Numbered from the stretch's first letter, positions 8,557-17,824 are shown. The stretch: 64,000 bases of DNA from Acidaminococcaceae bacterium (GCA_944390935.1 CALXRU010000001.1:1-64000), one strand, 5' to 3'. Numbers and translations are program-made. Notes: generated from the sequence alone by a model not told the origin.

Positions 8557-10314
8557 ATGAAAAAAACTAAAATTATCTGCACTATGGGCCCCAGCACCGA
8601 CGATGTTGGTCTGTTGGCTCAAATGATGCGCAGCGGCATGGATTTGGCGCGTTTTAATTTTTCGCACGGAAGCCATGATGACCATGCACGCCGCGTGGAA
8701 CTGGTGCGCAGAGCTGCCGCCGAAGTTGAAAAACCAATAGCTTTAATTGCCGATACCAAGGGGCCTGAGATGCGCCTTGGTATTTTTAAAGCCGGTAAGG
8801 TTATTTTAAAAGAGGGCGACAGCTTTACGCTGACAACAGAAGAAATTGAAGGCACGGAAGAAATTTCCTACGTTAACTATGCCGGTCTGCCGGAAGAATT
8901 GCAGCCGGGCAACGCTATCCTGCTTTCGGACGGTTTGCTTGCGCTGGAGGTAACTTCCGTCAATGTGGCAGGCGGCAAAATTTACACCAAAGTTGTGCAC
9001 GGCGGCGAAATCAGCTCGCGCAAACGCGTGGCATGTCCCGGTGTGGAACTGAAACTGCCGTTTTTATCGGAGCAGGACATCAGCGATATTACCTTTGCTG
9101 CACAGCTTGGCATGGATTATGTAGCGGCGTCCTTTGTGCAAAAGGCGGATGACGTGCTGGCAATCCGCCGCGTTTTGGAACAATGCGGCTCGCAGATGGG
9201 CATTATCTCCAAAATTGAGAACCATGCCGGTGTAAAAAATATCGAAGAAATCATCGCCGTTTCGGACGGCGTTATGGTAGCACGCGGCGATTTGGGCGTG
9301 GAAATCCCCGCCGAGGTTGTGCCGCTGGTGCAGAAAGATATTATCCGCAACTGCAACAGGTTTGGCAAACCGGTAATTACCGCCACGCAGATGCTTGAAA
9401 GCATGATTAACAGCTACCGTGCCACGCGCGCAGAGGCGAGCGACATCGCCAACGCTATTTTTGACGGTACGGACGCGATAATGCTGAGTGGTGAAACTGC
9501 TTCCGGCAAATATCCGCTGGAGGCGGTGAAGACCATGGCCAAAATTGCCGAGCAGACGGAAACGGCGCTGGACTATGCCCGCATTTTTAAAAACAAGGGC
9601 ATTGGCGAGCGCATCCATTCTACCGAAGCAATCAGCCATGCAACGGTGCAGATTGCACAGGAGCTTGGCAGCGACGCTATTGTCAGCATTACGGAATCCG
9701 GCTTTACGGCGCGCATGCTGGCAAAATACCGCCCGGCGGCAGGCGTTATCGGCGTTTCGCGCCACCCGCAAAGCGTAAGGCTGATGCAGCTTTACTGGGG
9801 CGTGTGCCCGGTGCTCGGCCCGTGGAGCGAGAACACCGACGAACTTATTGAAGAATCGCTGGCGTGCGTTAAAAAGCACGGGCTTGTTAAAGACGGTGAC
9901 AACGTAATTGTAACCGCGGGTGTGCCGGTTGGGCGCAGCGGAACCACCAATTTAATCAAGGTTGTAACTATGAGCAAAAAACTTGTCAGCGGTGTTGGCA
10001 TCGGGTTGCAGTCCATTACGGGCGTTATCTGCAAATGCGAAAAGCCGGAGGACTTTACCACTAAATTTAAAGCGGGTGACATTCTCGTTGTCGGCGTGCT
10101 GCCGGACGAAGCTGGCAAATATGCAGCCGCTGCAGGCGCGATTATCGCGGAAGAAGGCGGCCTGACATCGACGGCGGCGATTGTTGCCGTAGGCTGCGGC
10201 GTACCGGCGATTGTCGGCGCGGCGGATGCAATGCAGAAGCTGACTGACGGCGCAACCGTTACGGTGGATACCGTCAGCGGCATTGTGTACGAAGGCACCA
10301 GCAATATTATGTAA
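8557..10314 (+). CDS. pyk: Pyruvate kinase with C-terminal PEP-utiliser-like domain
   Basis: This 585-residue pyruvate kinase makes pyruvate and ATP from phosphoenolpyruvate and ADP. It opens with KKTKIICTMGPST. The active-site lysine is in ISKIENHAG and the Mg-binding region in GDLGVEIP. Beyond the usual 470 residues it carries the extra C-terminal domain found in Bacillus-type enzymes, related to the phosphohistidine domain of PEP synthase. In that domain the usual His of the TSH motif is Thr539 (GGLTSTAAI), so it cannot be phosphorylated there. ATG follows GGAGG. Confidence 0.95.
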   Translation: MKKTKIICTMGPSTDDVGLLAQMMRSGMDLARFNFSHGSHDDHARRVELVRRAAAEVEKPIALIADTKGPEMRLGIFKAGKVILKEGDSFTLTTEEIEGTEEISYVNYAGLPEELQPGNAILLSDGLLALEVTSVNVAGGKIYTKVVHGGEISSRKRVACPGVELKLPFLSEQDISDITFAAQLGMDYVAASFVQKADDVLAIRRVLEQCGSQMGIISKIENHAGVKNIEEIIAVSDGVMVARGDLGVEIPAEVVPLVQKDIIRNCNRFGKPVITATQMLESMINSYRATRAEASDIANAIFDGTDAIMLSGETASGKYPLEAVKTMAKIAEQTETALDYARIFKNKGIGERIHSTEAISHATVQIAQELGSDAIVSITESGFTARMLAKYRPAAGVIGVSRHPQSVRLMQLYWGVCPVLGPWSENTDELIEESLACVKKHGLVKDGDNVIVTAGVPVGRSGTTNLIKVVTMSKKLVSGVGIGLQSITGVICKCEKPEDFTTKFKAGDILVVGVLPDEAGKYAAAAGAIIAEEGGLTSTAAIVAVGCGVPAIVGAADAMQKLTDGATVTVDTVSGIVYEGTSNIM

Positions 10315-10325
10315 GAGGTTTGTGT

Positions 10326-11417
10326 ATGGCGGCAGATATCGGACTGGAAAACTTAAAAACGGAATGCATTACCGCGCTGCGCAACGGCGATGAGGATGCC
10401 TTTGAAGCAGCGGCGGTAAAATTGCAGGAATACGTGCCTGACGGTTTGCATTTTAAAATGGAAACGCTGGGGCTGTTAACCTGCCTTGCATTAAAGCAGA
10501 ACTGTCGCCGCAGTGCGTTAAAAGCGCTGAATTTGCTGTCGGTGTGCTCGCTGGACATTGCAGCAGTCGATGCGGAAGCAGAAAGCATATTTTTGCAGAA
10601 CCTGCGTTTTGCGGCGGTAATGGCTGCGCGCACGCACGATAAAGATATTTTCGCAGCGGCTGTCAGCAAGCTGGCGGTGCGTTATGCAACCACCGGCTAT
10701 GTTAAGGAAAACGCCGAAGCGTTTGTAAATCTTTTGACGGCGCTGATGTTTATCGCGGCGGACCGCCGTTATACCAATGTGCTGCCAATGCTGCGGTGGC
10801 TGAGCCTGCGCCTGTGCAAAAATGAAGCTGTTGGCGAGGATTTGCTGCTGCCGTTTCTGCGCGAATGGGCATGCCTGGCCGCGCAGGCGGCAAGGCGCGG
10901 CTGGCAGGACGTAACGGCGCAGCTTTTAAATGGGTTGTTTTACCTGTTGCTTAAGCAGAACAGCTTTGCCTTGACGCGCAGCATGCTGCTGTATGTAATG
11001 ATGCACATGCAAATGTATGCGGCTTGGGACGGTGCGGAAAAAGCGTTTACTGTTTATATGCCGGTGCAGAAATTTTCGCTGCTGCTCTTTGACCGTTCCG
11101 TAAAGCTGAAAGACGAAAAGCAGCGCGTGGAAGCGGTACGGTTACTGCTCCGAGCATGGCGCGATTTTATCGCCGCGGCGGCAAGGCAGACCATGCAGGA
11201 CGAAATGGAGCTGTACCAAAGTTGGTTTGCCTTTGGCGAAGCAGCAGAAAGCGAAAAGTATAAAAAACGCTGCCGTCTGTTTATCCAGCTGACACTGGGC
11301 TATTGGGCAGCGCAGCAGCCGCGTACCAGCAAAAAGCAGCTTAAATACTTAAAAAATATTTTTGAACCGGACCTTGTAAAAGATAAATACCTGCGGCTTT
11401 TGGAGGCCGTGCGTTAA
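10326..11417 (+). CDS. Hypothetical protein, helix-rich
   Basis: This 363-residue protein is not recognised. It has no signal peptide and no clear membrane helix. Its composition is rich in Ala, Leu, Lys and Arg, suggesting an alpha-solenoid or TPR-like helical stack. No catalytic motif is visible. The ATG at 10326 lies eight bases after AGAGG; an upstream in-frame TTG at 10320 is less well placed. It starts 11 bases after pyk and ends before a strong terminator, so it is probably the last gene of the pyk operon. Confidence 0.75.
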   Translation: MAADIGLENLKTECITALRNGDEDAFEAAAVKLQEYVPDGLHFKMETLGLLTCLALKQNCRRSALKALNLLSVCSLDIAAVDAEAESIFLQNLRFAAVMAARTHDKDIFAAAVSKLAVRYATTGYVKENAEAFVNLLTALMFIAADRRYTNVLPMLRWLSLRLCKNEAVGEDLLLPFLREWACLAAQAARRGWQDVTAQLLNGLFYLLLKQNSFALTRSMLLYVMMHMQMYAAWDGAEKAFTVYMPVQKFSLLLFDRSVKLKDEKQRVEAVRLLLRAWRDFIAAAARQTMQDEMELYQSWFAFGEAAESEKYKKRCRLFIQLTLGYWAAQQPRTSKKQLKYLKNIFEPDLVKDKYLRLLEAVR

Positions 11418-11422
11418 AACTT

Positions 11423-11452
11423 CGGGCAGTTACCTGTGTAGCTGCCCGTTTT
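11423..11452 (+). terminator. Rho-independent terminator after the hypothetical gene
   Basis: CGGGCAG (11423-11429) pairs with CTGCCCG (11442-11448), followed by TTTT. It lies just after the stop codon at 11417. Confidence 0.8.
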
Positions 11453-11502
11453 GTATAATCCATGTAAAATTTTGGCGCAAAACGGCGCGGTACACCTGCA
11501 AA

Positions 11503-11511
11503 TGGTATAAT
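11503..11511 (+). promoter_or_regulatory. Extended -10 promoter of the egsA-like gene
   Basis: TGGTATAAT is a perfect extended -10 element. No convincing -35 lies 17 bases upstream. The start codon is 33 bases downstream. Confidence 0.55.
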
Positions 11512-11543
11512 AAAATTAACCGTACATTTGGAGGGATGGCTTG

Positions 11544-12599
11544 ATGAGCAATTATTCGCTGCCGCTGTTTATGCAGGTTAAGGAAAACGCAGTCAGCGAC
11601 CTTAATAAAAACCTAAATTTATACATGCCGAAGCTGGTATTTGCCAGGGCGCTTATTTTAACGACGGAAGGGCTTTTGCAGACGCTGGATAAAAAAGTAA
11701 AAATACTTTTGAACCAGCTGCGTGGCTATGAAGTTGTCACCGTAAAGGAAAGCTCGTTTGATTTTGCGGTGGAAGTTGCCAAGAAAGTGGCGATGAACAA
11801 TATCCGCCTCGTTATCGGGCTTGGCGGCGGCACGGCGCTGGATACTGCCAAGTACGCGGCATTTGTTGCCAACGTGGCGTACATTGCCATACCGACGGCG
11901 CTAAGCAACGACGGTGTGTGTTCGCCGGTTTCCGTATTGCTGGCGCAGAACGGGCGGCGCCATTCGTTTACGTCTAAAATCCCCGACGGGCTTTTGATTG
12001 ATACCGATATTATTTTTGAAGCGCCGCGCCTTTTGCTGAAAGCCGGTGTGGGCGACACTATCAGCAATTATACTGCGTTGTATGACTGGAAGCTGGGATG
12101 CGAGGAAAACAACGACCGCCCCAATGATTTTGCCTATATGCTTAGCGAAACGGCGTTTAACTCGCTGTTATATTCGGAAGCCAAATCGCTTACGAGTATT
12201 GAGGGCATTAAAATGCTGGCGCAGTCGCTGGTGTTGAGTGGGCTTTCCATGCAGCTTGCTGGAAATTCGCGTCCGTGCAGCGGGTCGGAGCATCTTTTCA
12301 GCCACGCCATGGACGAATTGTTTGACCACAACATACCGCACGGCATTTTGGTGGCAATGGGCAGCGTGGTAGCCTGCAAATTACAGGGGCGCGACCACCG
12401 TGCAGTGCTTAACTTTTTAAAAGCTTATGATATTTCCGTTAATCCTGCCAAACACGGCATTACGGAAGACATGTTCATTAAAGCGTGGATGTTTGCCAGA
12501 GAGGTCCGCAAGGAACGCTATACCATTTTAAACAAAATCAACTTGACGGAGGAACTGTTCCGCCAGCTGTACGTAACAATGCTGGAAGAATGTGAATGA
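11544..12599 (+). CDS. egsA: Glycerol-1-phosphate dehydrogenase-like protein (EgsA/AraM family)
   Basis: This 351-residue protein is of the iron-containing alcohol dehydrogenase fold, sn-glycerol-1-phosphate dehydrogenase branch. The NAD-binding loop is GLGGGTALD. The metal ligands expected for the family are in GVGDTISN (Asp), GSEHLFSHAMD (His) and IPHGILVAMG (His). These enzymes reduce dihydroxyacetone phosphate to sn-glycerol-1-phosphate. That product is the archaeal lipid backbone; in bacteria such as Bacillus (AraM) it feeds other glycerophosphate compounds. ATG 11544 is eight bases from GGAGGG; the in-frame TTG at 11541 is less likely. The gene is monocistronic and its substrate is inferred from the family. 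Confidence 0.85.
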   Translation: MSNYSLPLFMQVKENAVSDLNKNLNLYMPKLVFARALILTTEGLLQTLDKKVKILLNQLRGYEVVTVKESSFDFAVEVAKKVAMNNIRLVIGLGGGTALDTAKYAAFVANVAYIAIPTALSNDGVCSPVSVLLAQNGRRHSFTSKIPDGLLIDTDIIFEAPRLLLKAGVGDTISNYTALYDWKLGCEENNDRPNDFAYMLSETAFNSLLYSEAKSLTSIEGIKMLAQSLVLSGLSMQLAGNSRPCSGSEHLFSHAMDELFDHNIPHGILVAMGSVVACKLQGRDHRAVLNFLKAYDISVNPAKHGITEDMFIKAWMFAREVRKERYTILNKINLTEELFRQLYVTMLEECE

Positions 12600-12613
12600 A
12601 ACCGCCGATAATT

Positions 12614-12634
12614 TTTTGTAAAAATTTTACAAAA
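12614..12634. repeat. 21-bp perfect palindrome upstream of the rpsB promoter
   Basis: TTTTGTAAAA, one central A, then TTTTACAAAA forms a perfect inverted repeat. It ends four bases before the rpsB -35 element. It may act as an A/T-rich upstream promoter element or as an operator. Confidence 0.6.
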
Positions 12635-12638
12635 GAAC

Positions 12639-12668
12639 TTGCCTGGCGTGAAAGGCTTGTGATATAAT
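12639..12668 (+). promoter_or_regulatory. Promoter of rpsB-tsf
   Basis: TTGCCT (12639-12644) and TATAAT (12663-12668) are separated by 18 bases. The leader to rpsB is about 95 bases. Confidence 0.75.
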
Positions 12669-12673
12669 ATTAC

Positions 12674-12769
12674 GCGTGTAAAAATACACACGCCTGCGGA
12701 TTTGCCCGCTGTCCGATTTGGTTAGGGCAGAGAAGAAACAGGCGGAGGAAAAAACAGGAGGAATAAAAA
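12674..12769 (+). promoter_or_regulatory. rpsB leader, possible S2 autoregulatory region
   Basis: The untranslated leader contains a hairpin (GCGTGT with ACACGC around 12674-12692) and a second short one (GCGG with CCGC around 12695-12709). A strong AGGAGG follows before rpsB. Leaders of rpsB are often bound by S2; that function here is inference. Confidence 0.35.
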
Positions 12770-13516
12770 ATGGCAATCATCTCTATGAAACAATTACTCG
12801 AAGCCGGCGTACACTTCGGTCATCAGACCCGCCGCTGGAACCCGAAAATGGCTCCGTACATCTTCACCGAAAGAAACGGCATCTACATCATCGACCTGCA
12901 GAAAACCGTTAAAAAGGTAGAAGAAGCTTACAACTTTATGCGTGACGTTGCTGCAAGCGGCGAAAGCATTCTGTTTGTTGGTACCAAAAAACAGGCTCAG
13001 GAAGCTATCCGTGAAGAAGCTCTGCGCTGCAACATGTTCTATGTAAACGAACGTTGGCTGGGCGGCATGATGACTAACTTCAAAACCATCCAGGGCCGTA
13101 TCAAACGCCTGCGTACCCTTGAAGCTATGGAAGCTGACGGCACTTTTGACGTACTGCCAAAAAAAGAAGTTATCGGCCTGCGCCATGAAATGGAAAAACT
13201 GACCAAATACCTTGGCGGTATTAAAGATATGAAAAAACTGCCGGGCGCTCTGTTCATCATCGACCCGCGCAAAGAAAACATTGCCGTTATGGAAGCTCGC
13301 AAACTGAACATTCCTATCGTTGCAACTGTTGACACCAACTGCGACCCGGATGTTATCGACCATGTAATCCCGGCAAACGACGACGCTATCCGCGCTGTTA
13401 AACTGCTGACCGCAAAAATGGCTGACGCAGTTCTGGAAGGCCGTCAGGGCATGCAGACCGAAGAAGCTGCCGAAGTTCCGGCTGAAGAAACCGCTGCTGC
13501 TGAAGACGCAGAATAA
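12770..13516 (+). CDS. rpsB: 30S ribosomal protein S2
   Basis: This 248-residue S2 protein is recognisable from the start ([22 protein letters not shown]) and from later blocks such as TKKQAQEAI and [10 protein letters not shown]. The C-terminal 20 or so residues form an acidic Glu/Ala tail, variable in this family. The ATG follows AGGAGGAATAAAAA. It heads the rpsB-tsf operon, with 27 bases to tsf, from the promoter at 12639-12668. Confidence 0.97.
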   Translation: MAIISMKQLLEAGVHFGHQTRRWNPKMAPYIFTERNGIYIIDLQKTVKKVEEAYNFMRDVAASGESILFVGTKKQAQEAIREEALRCNMFYVNERWLGGMMTNFKTIQGRIKRLRTLEAMEADGTFDVLPKKEVIGLRHEMEKLTKYLGGIKDMKKLPGALFIIDPRKENIAVMEARKLNIPIVATVDTNCDPDVIDHVIPANDDAIRAVKLLTAKMADAVLEGRQGMQTEEAAEVPAEETAAAEDAE

Positions 13517-13543
13517 TTTTTAAGATTTCAGGAGGAAAAATAA

Positions 13544-14194
13544 ATGGCTGAAATTACCGCTGCATTAGTAAAAGAATTACGTGAACGCACCGGCGCCGGC
13601 ATGATGGACTGCAAAAAAGCCCTTGCTGCTACCGAAGGCGATATGGATAAAGCAATTGACTTCCTGCGTGAAAAAGGCCTTGCTGCCGCAGCTAAAAAAG
13701 CCGGCCGCATTGCTGCCGAAGGTTTGGTAGAATCCTACATCCATGGCGGCGGCCGTATCGGCGTATTGGTTGAAGTTAACTGCGAAACCGACTTCGTTGC
13801 CAAAACCGACGATTTCAAAAACCTCGTTAGAGATATCGCAATGCACATTGCTGCTGCAAACCCGAGCTACCTGCGCCGTGAAGAAGTTCCGACCGCAGAA
13901 CTCGAACATGAAAAAATGGTTCTTTCCGAACAGGCCCGCAACGAAGGCAAACCGGAAAAAATCATTGAAAAAATGGTTTCCGGCCGTATTGAAAAATACT
14001 ACAAAGAAGTTTGCCTGTTAGAGCAGCCTTTTGTTAAAGACCCGGACAAAACCATCAGCGACCTGATTACCGAATCCATTGCTAAAATCGGCGAAAACAT
14101 TTCCATCCGCCGCTTCACCCGTTATCAGCTGGGCGAAGGCATTGAAAAGAAACAGGAAGATTTTGCAGCAGAAGTTATGTCTTTTGTAAAATAA
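13544..14194 (+). CDS. tsf: Elongation factor Ts, short form
   Basis: EF-Ts exchanges GDP for GTP on EF-Tu. The N-terminal UBA-like domain has the family signature ([21 protein letters not shown], residues about 5-25), and the core has [16 protein letters not shown]. At 216 residues it is shorter than the 280-295 residues of E. coli or B. subtilis and closer to the one-core-domain Thermus type. It uses AGGAGG upstream of ATG and is followed by a terminator at 14207-14239. Confidence 0.95.
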   Translation: MAEITAALVKELRERTGAGMMDCKKALAATEGDMDKAIDFLREKGLAAAAKKAGRIAAEGLVESYIHGGGRIGVLVEVNCETDFVAKTDDFKNLVRDIAMHIAAANPSYLRREEVPTAELEHEKMVLSEQARNEGKPEKIIEKMVSGRIEKYYKEVCLLEQPFVKDPDKTISDLITESIAKIGENISIRRFTRYQLGEGIEKKQEDFAAEVMSFVK

Positions 14195-14206
14195 TACTTG
14201 TTGAAT

Positions 14207-14239
14207 AAAGAGAGTGCTTAGGTACTCTCTTTATTTTTT
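14207..14239 (+). terminator. Terminator of rpsB-tsf
   Basis: AAAGAGAGT (14207-14215) pairs with ACTCTCTTT (14224-14232), followed by TATTTTTT. Confidence 0.85.
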
Positions 14240-14344
14240 GCCTTTTGCAAAGTTGTTATGAATTTTGGCGCCTAAAAAGAGGAAAAACAGAGTATTTGTA
14301 GAATATAGAATAAGATGTAAAAGTATGTAAATTTTACGGTATAG

Positions 14345-15082
<738 letters not shown>

Positions 15083-15083
15083 G

Positions 15084-15647
15084 ATGGCAGAAATTAAGGA
15101 GATTTTGGAAACAACACAGACGAAAATGCACAAAACCGTTGACGTTTTGCGCGTTGACCTTGCTTCCGTGCGCGCGGGACGCGCCAGCGTTTCGCTGCTG
15201 GACAAGGTAATGGTTGAATATTACGGCACGCCGACGCCTGTTAACCAGGTTGCTAGCGTAACCGTGCCTGAACCGCGCATGATTATCATTCAGCCGTGGG
15301 AAAAGAACCTTCTGAAGGATATTGAACGTGCTATTATGAAATCCGATTTGGGCCTGAACCCGAACAGCGACGGCAGTGTAATTCGTTTGAACCTGCCGCA
15401 GCTGACTGAAGAAAGACGTAAAGAACTGGTTAAAACCGTACATAAAAAAGCAGAAGACGCACGCGTAAGCGTAAGAAACCTGCGCCGCGACGCCAACGAC
15501 GCCGTAAAGAAAGCTGAAAAAGCTAAAGAAATTACGGAAGACGAGGCTAAAAAGGCTAACGACGATATCCAGAAAATGACCGATAAGTTCATTAAAGAAG
15601 TGGATACCGTTATGGAACACAAGGAAAAAGAGGTTATGGAAATCTGA
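15084..15647 (+). CDS. frr: Ribosome recycling factor
   Basis: RRF splits post-termination ribosomes together with EF-G. The 187-residue protein has the typical start (EIKEILETTQTKMHKT), the conserved VRAGRASVSLLDKV block and the GSVIRLNLPQLTEERRKELV region. The ATG at 15084 follows GGAGGAAAG, which overlaps the end of pyrH. An in-frame start at 15057 lies inside pyrH and is not used. Its TGA overlaps the ATG of the next gene by one base. Confidence 0.96.
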   Translation: MAEIKEILETTQTKMHKTVDVLRVDLASVRAGRASVSLLDKVMVEYYGTPTPVNQVASVTVPEPRMIIIQPWEKNLLKDIERAIMKSDLGLNPNSDGSVIRLNLPQLTEERRKELVKTVHKKAEDARVSVRNLRRDANDAVKKAEKAKEITEDEAKKANDDIQKMTDKFIKEVDTVMEHKEKEVMEI

Positions 15648-15886
15648 TGGGGTTTCCTGACGTTCTGGCGCTGGAGATTAGCGAGGCGCTGCGCATTTTA
15701 AAGCAGGCAGGCTATACCTGCGAAGTTACTGCCACCGAGCCGCCTAAATCCAAAGGCGTGCCGCAGGAGGGCAGTATTACCGAATATGTGGTTAGACAGC
15801 GCGAGCTGGATAACAATAAAGCAGAAATCATTACTGTAAGAAGATACAGGAAAGGAGGCGTACAGGATGGCTCTGAAAATCAATAA
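15647..15886 (+). CDS. Small conserved protein of unknown function between frr and a ferredoxin gene
   Basis: This 79-residue soluble protein has a helix (LEISEALRILKQAGY) followed by a strand and a basic C-terminal part (VRQRELDNNKAEIITVRR). No family is recognised with confidence. Its ATG overlaps the frr stop in the form TGATG, and its end overlaps the following ferredoxin gene by 20 bases, so expression is tightly coupled. It may work with the ferredoxin; that is inference from position only. Confidence 0.7.
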   Translation: MGFPDVLALEISEALRILKQAGYTCEVTATEPPKSKGVPQEGSITEYVVRQRELDNNKAEIITVRRYRKGGVQDGSENQ

Positions 15887-16037
15887 AGATGAATGTGTAG
15901 GCTGCGGCACTTGCGCTGCTACCTGCCCGGTTGGCGCAATCAAAGAAGTCGATGGCAAATATGAAATCGGCGAAGAATGCGTTGAATGCGGCGCTTGCGC
16001 AGGCGCTTGCCCGGTTGGTGCAATTTCACAACCCTGA
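15867..16037 (+). CDS. 2[4Fe-4S] ferredoxin
   Basis: This is a 56-residue clostridial-type ferredoxin. Two CxxCxxCxxxCP motifs are complete: Cys10, 13, 16, 20 and Cys38, 41, 44, 48. Each should bind a [4Fe-4S] cluster for low-potential electron transfer. ATG 15867 follows AGGAGG (15853-15858). The gene overlaps the upstream small gene by 20 bases and ends before a terminator hairpin. It is too short for a routine 60-residue cutoff and easy to miss. Its partner is not known; ispG (an Fe-S enzyme) is nearby. Confidence 0.93.
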   Translation: MALKINKDECVGCGTCAATCPVGAIKEVDGKYEIGEECVECGACAGACPVGAISQP

Positions 16038-16049
16038 TTTATTGCGTAG

Positions 16050-16096
16050 AACTGAAGTAGCCTCCTCTTTTCAGGGGAGGTACCTCAGTTTTATTG
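16050..16096 (+). terminator. Hairpin terminator or attenuator between the ferredoxin gene and uppS
   Basis: AACTGA (16050-16055) pairs with TCAGTT (16085-16090). An inner CCTCC/GGAGG stem adds to it, and TTTATT follows. It lies 23 bases before the uppS start, so read-through is needed if uppS shares the upstream transcript. Confidence 0.65.
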
Positions 16097-16118
16097 CCTT
16101 TAACGGAAAGGTGATACT

Positions 16119-16898
16119 GTGTTTAATACTTTATTTAAATTTAAAACCGGCAATAAAGATATTAGCGTAGATACAACCGGCATCGACCCGGAAAAAGTTC
16201 CGCAGCATATTGCCATCATTATGGACGGCAACGGGCGCTGGGCCAAGGCGCAGGGCAAACCGCGCACCTTTGGGCATCAGGCCGGGGCGGAAACCTTAAA
16301 AAATATTGTTAAAACTGCCGATAAGATTGGCGTTAAAATTATCAGCGCTTACGCTTTTTCTACCGAAAACTGGAAACGCCCGGTAACGGAAGTTAATTTT
16401 ATTATGGAGCTGTTAAGCCGCTATTTGATCAGCGAGATTGACGAGTTCCACAAAAACAACGTGCAGGTGCGTTTTATGGGCAGCCGCGAAGGACTGCCTG
16501 AAGTTGTGCGCCAGAAAATGGAGCACGCCGAAAAGGTAACGGCAGAAAATACCGGCATTATTTTAAATTTGGCTATAAACTACGGCGGACAGGCTGAAAT
16601 TCTGCATGCGGTGCAGAACATCGTCACTGACGTGCAGGGCGGTTTGCTGAAGGTTGAAGATATAGACGCTGCGCATTTTGAAAACTATCTGTATACCAAA
16701 GGGTTGCCTGCGCCGGATTTATTAATCCGGCCGGGCGGTGATTTGCGCATCAGCAACTTTATGCTGTGGCAGATTGCTTACGCCGAAATTTGGACGACAG
16801 AGGTTTACTGGCCTGCTTTTACGCCCGAAATGTTTTTGGAGGCGGTAAAGGCTTACGGCGGACGCGAACGCCGTTACGGCGGTTTGATTACTAAATAG
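16119..16898 (+). CDS. uppS: Undecaprenyl diphosphate synthase
   Basis: This cis-prenyltransferase (259 residues) makes the C55 lipid carrier for peptidoglycan and surface polymers. The catalytic Asp and substrate loop are in IIMDGNGRWAK, and the C-terminal block reads RPGGDLRISNF followed by AYAEIWTTE. The usual GGE of this block is GGD here, a conservative change. The start is GTG 16119 after AAGGTGAT. cdsA follows at once, so uppS-cdsA-dxr-rseP-ispG-proS looks like one envelope/isoprenoid operon. Confidence 0.95.
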   Translation: MFNTLFKFKTGNKDISVDTTGIDPEKVPQHIAIIMDGNGRWAKAQGKPRTFGHQAGAETLKNIVKTADKIGVKIISAYAFSTENWKRPVTEVNFIMELLSRYLISEIDEFHKNNVQVRFMGSREGLPEVVRQKMEHAEKVTAENTGIILNLAINYGGQAEILHAVQNIVTDVQGGLLKVEDIDAAHFENYLYTKGLPAPDLLIRPGGDLRISNFMLWQIAYAEIWTTEVYWPAFTPEMFLEAVKAYGGRERRYGGLITK

Positions 16899-16912
16899 TT
16901 GGCGGTGTGGTA

Positions 16913-17806
16913 ATGTTAAAAAGAATTATAACCGGCATTGTTGCTTTGCCGGTAGTTATATTTTTAATCCACCAGGGCGGATATTTGTTTGATGCTGCCA
17001 TTTTTGCGCTGGCAACGGTGGGTTTGTTTGAGTTCAGGAATATGGCGCGCGCCAACGGGCAGGACGTGTACTGGCTTTCGACAGGAATGACGATGATTTG
17101 CCTGATTTATGCGGCATCTGTGTTCCGTTACATCAGCGTGTATTCGTTTTTGCTGTTTCCGGCTATTTTAATGCTGGGCGTGATACTGGTAATGCTTGAA
17201 GGTATGGCGCGTCACCACGCGGACGGAAAGTGGGCGTATAATACGGCGCTTTCCGTAATGGCTGTGGTGTATATCGGTTTTGGCTTTGCGCATTTTATCC
17301 TGCTGCGCGACGCTTTGTATTTTACGTCGGCAGATTTGCAGGTCAGCCTGTGGGGCTTGCCGATTGACCGCGGCGAGATTTTGTTTTGGGTTATTATGCT
17401 TGGCGTTTGGGCAAGCGATACCTTTGCGTATTTTGCAGGTTCTGCCTTTGGCAAACACAAGCTCTGTCCGACCATCAGCCCCAATAAATCGGTAGAAGGC
17501 GCTGTTGCCGGTTTTATCGGCAGCGTGGCCGTAATTATGGGCGGTTTGCATTATCTTAATGCTGCCAATGTATTCCAGGGCTCGACGCTTCTTGCGGTAC
17601 TGCTGGGCGTTGGCGTGGCAATTGTTGCGCCGTTGGGCGATTTGGTGGAGTCAATTTTGAAACGCAACTTCGGCGTTAAGGATTCCGGTAAAATCTTCCC
17701 GGGACACGGCGGCGTGCTGGACCGCTGTGACAGTTTGCTGTTCGCAATTCCGGTCGGCTATTATGTATTTTTGTTAAGCGTTATGGTTAACAGCTTTTTT
17801 ATGTAA
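16913..17806 (+). CDS. cdsA: Phosphatidate cytidylyltransferase
   Basis: CDP-diacylglycerol synthase (297 residues) is a membrane enzyme with about eight hydrophobic helices. The C-terminal signature is complete: SILKRNFGVKDSGKIFPGHGG, then LDRCDS. It activates phosphatidic acid for phospholipid synthesis. ATG 16913 is chosen over the in-frame GTG at 16907 because the GGTG motif is better placed for it. It lies 14 bases after uppS and 18 before dxr. Confidence 0.95.
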   Translation: MLKRIITGIVALPVVIFLIHQGGYLFDAAIFALATVGLFEFRNMARANGQDVYWLSTGMTMICLIYAASVFRYISVYSFLLFPAILMLGVILVMLEGMARHHADGKWAYNTALSVMAVVYIGFGFAHFILLRDALYFTSADLQVSLWGLPIDRGEILFWVIMLGVWASDTFAYFAGSAFGKHKLCPTISPNKSVEGAVAGFIGSVAVIMGGLHYLNAANVFQGSTLLAVLLGVGVAIVAPLGDLVESILKRNFGVKDSGKIFPGHGGVLDRCDSLLFAIPVGYYVFLLSVMVNSFFM

Positions 17807-17824
17807 TCTCCTGGAGGTATGGCG

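Noticed and set aside
15931..16170. A 79-codon frame overlapping the ferredoxin gene
   Set aside because: It is a shifted frame of the ferredoxin gene and runs through the terminator hairpin into uppS.
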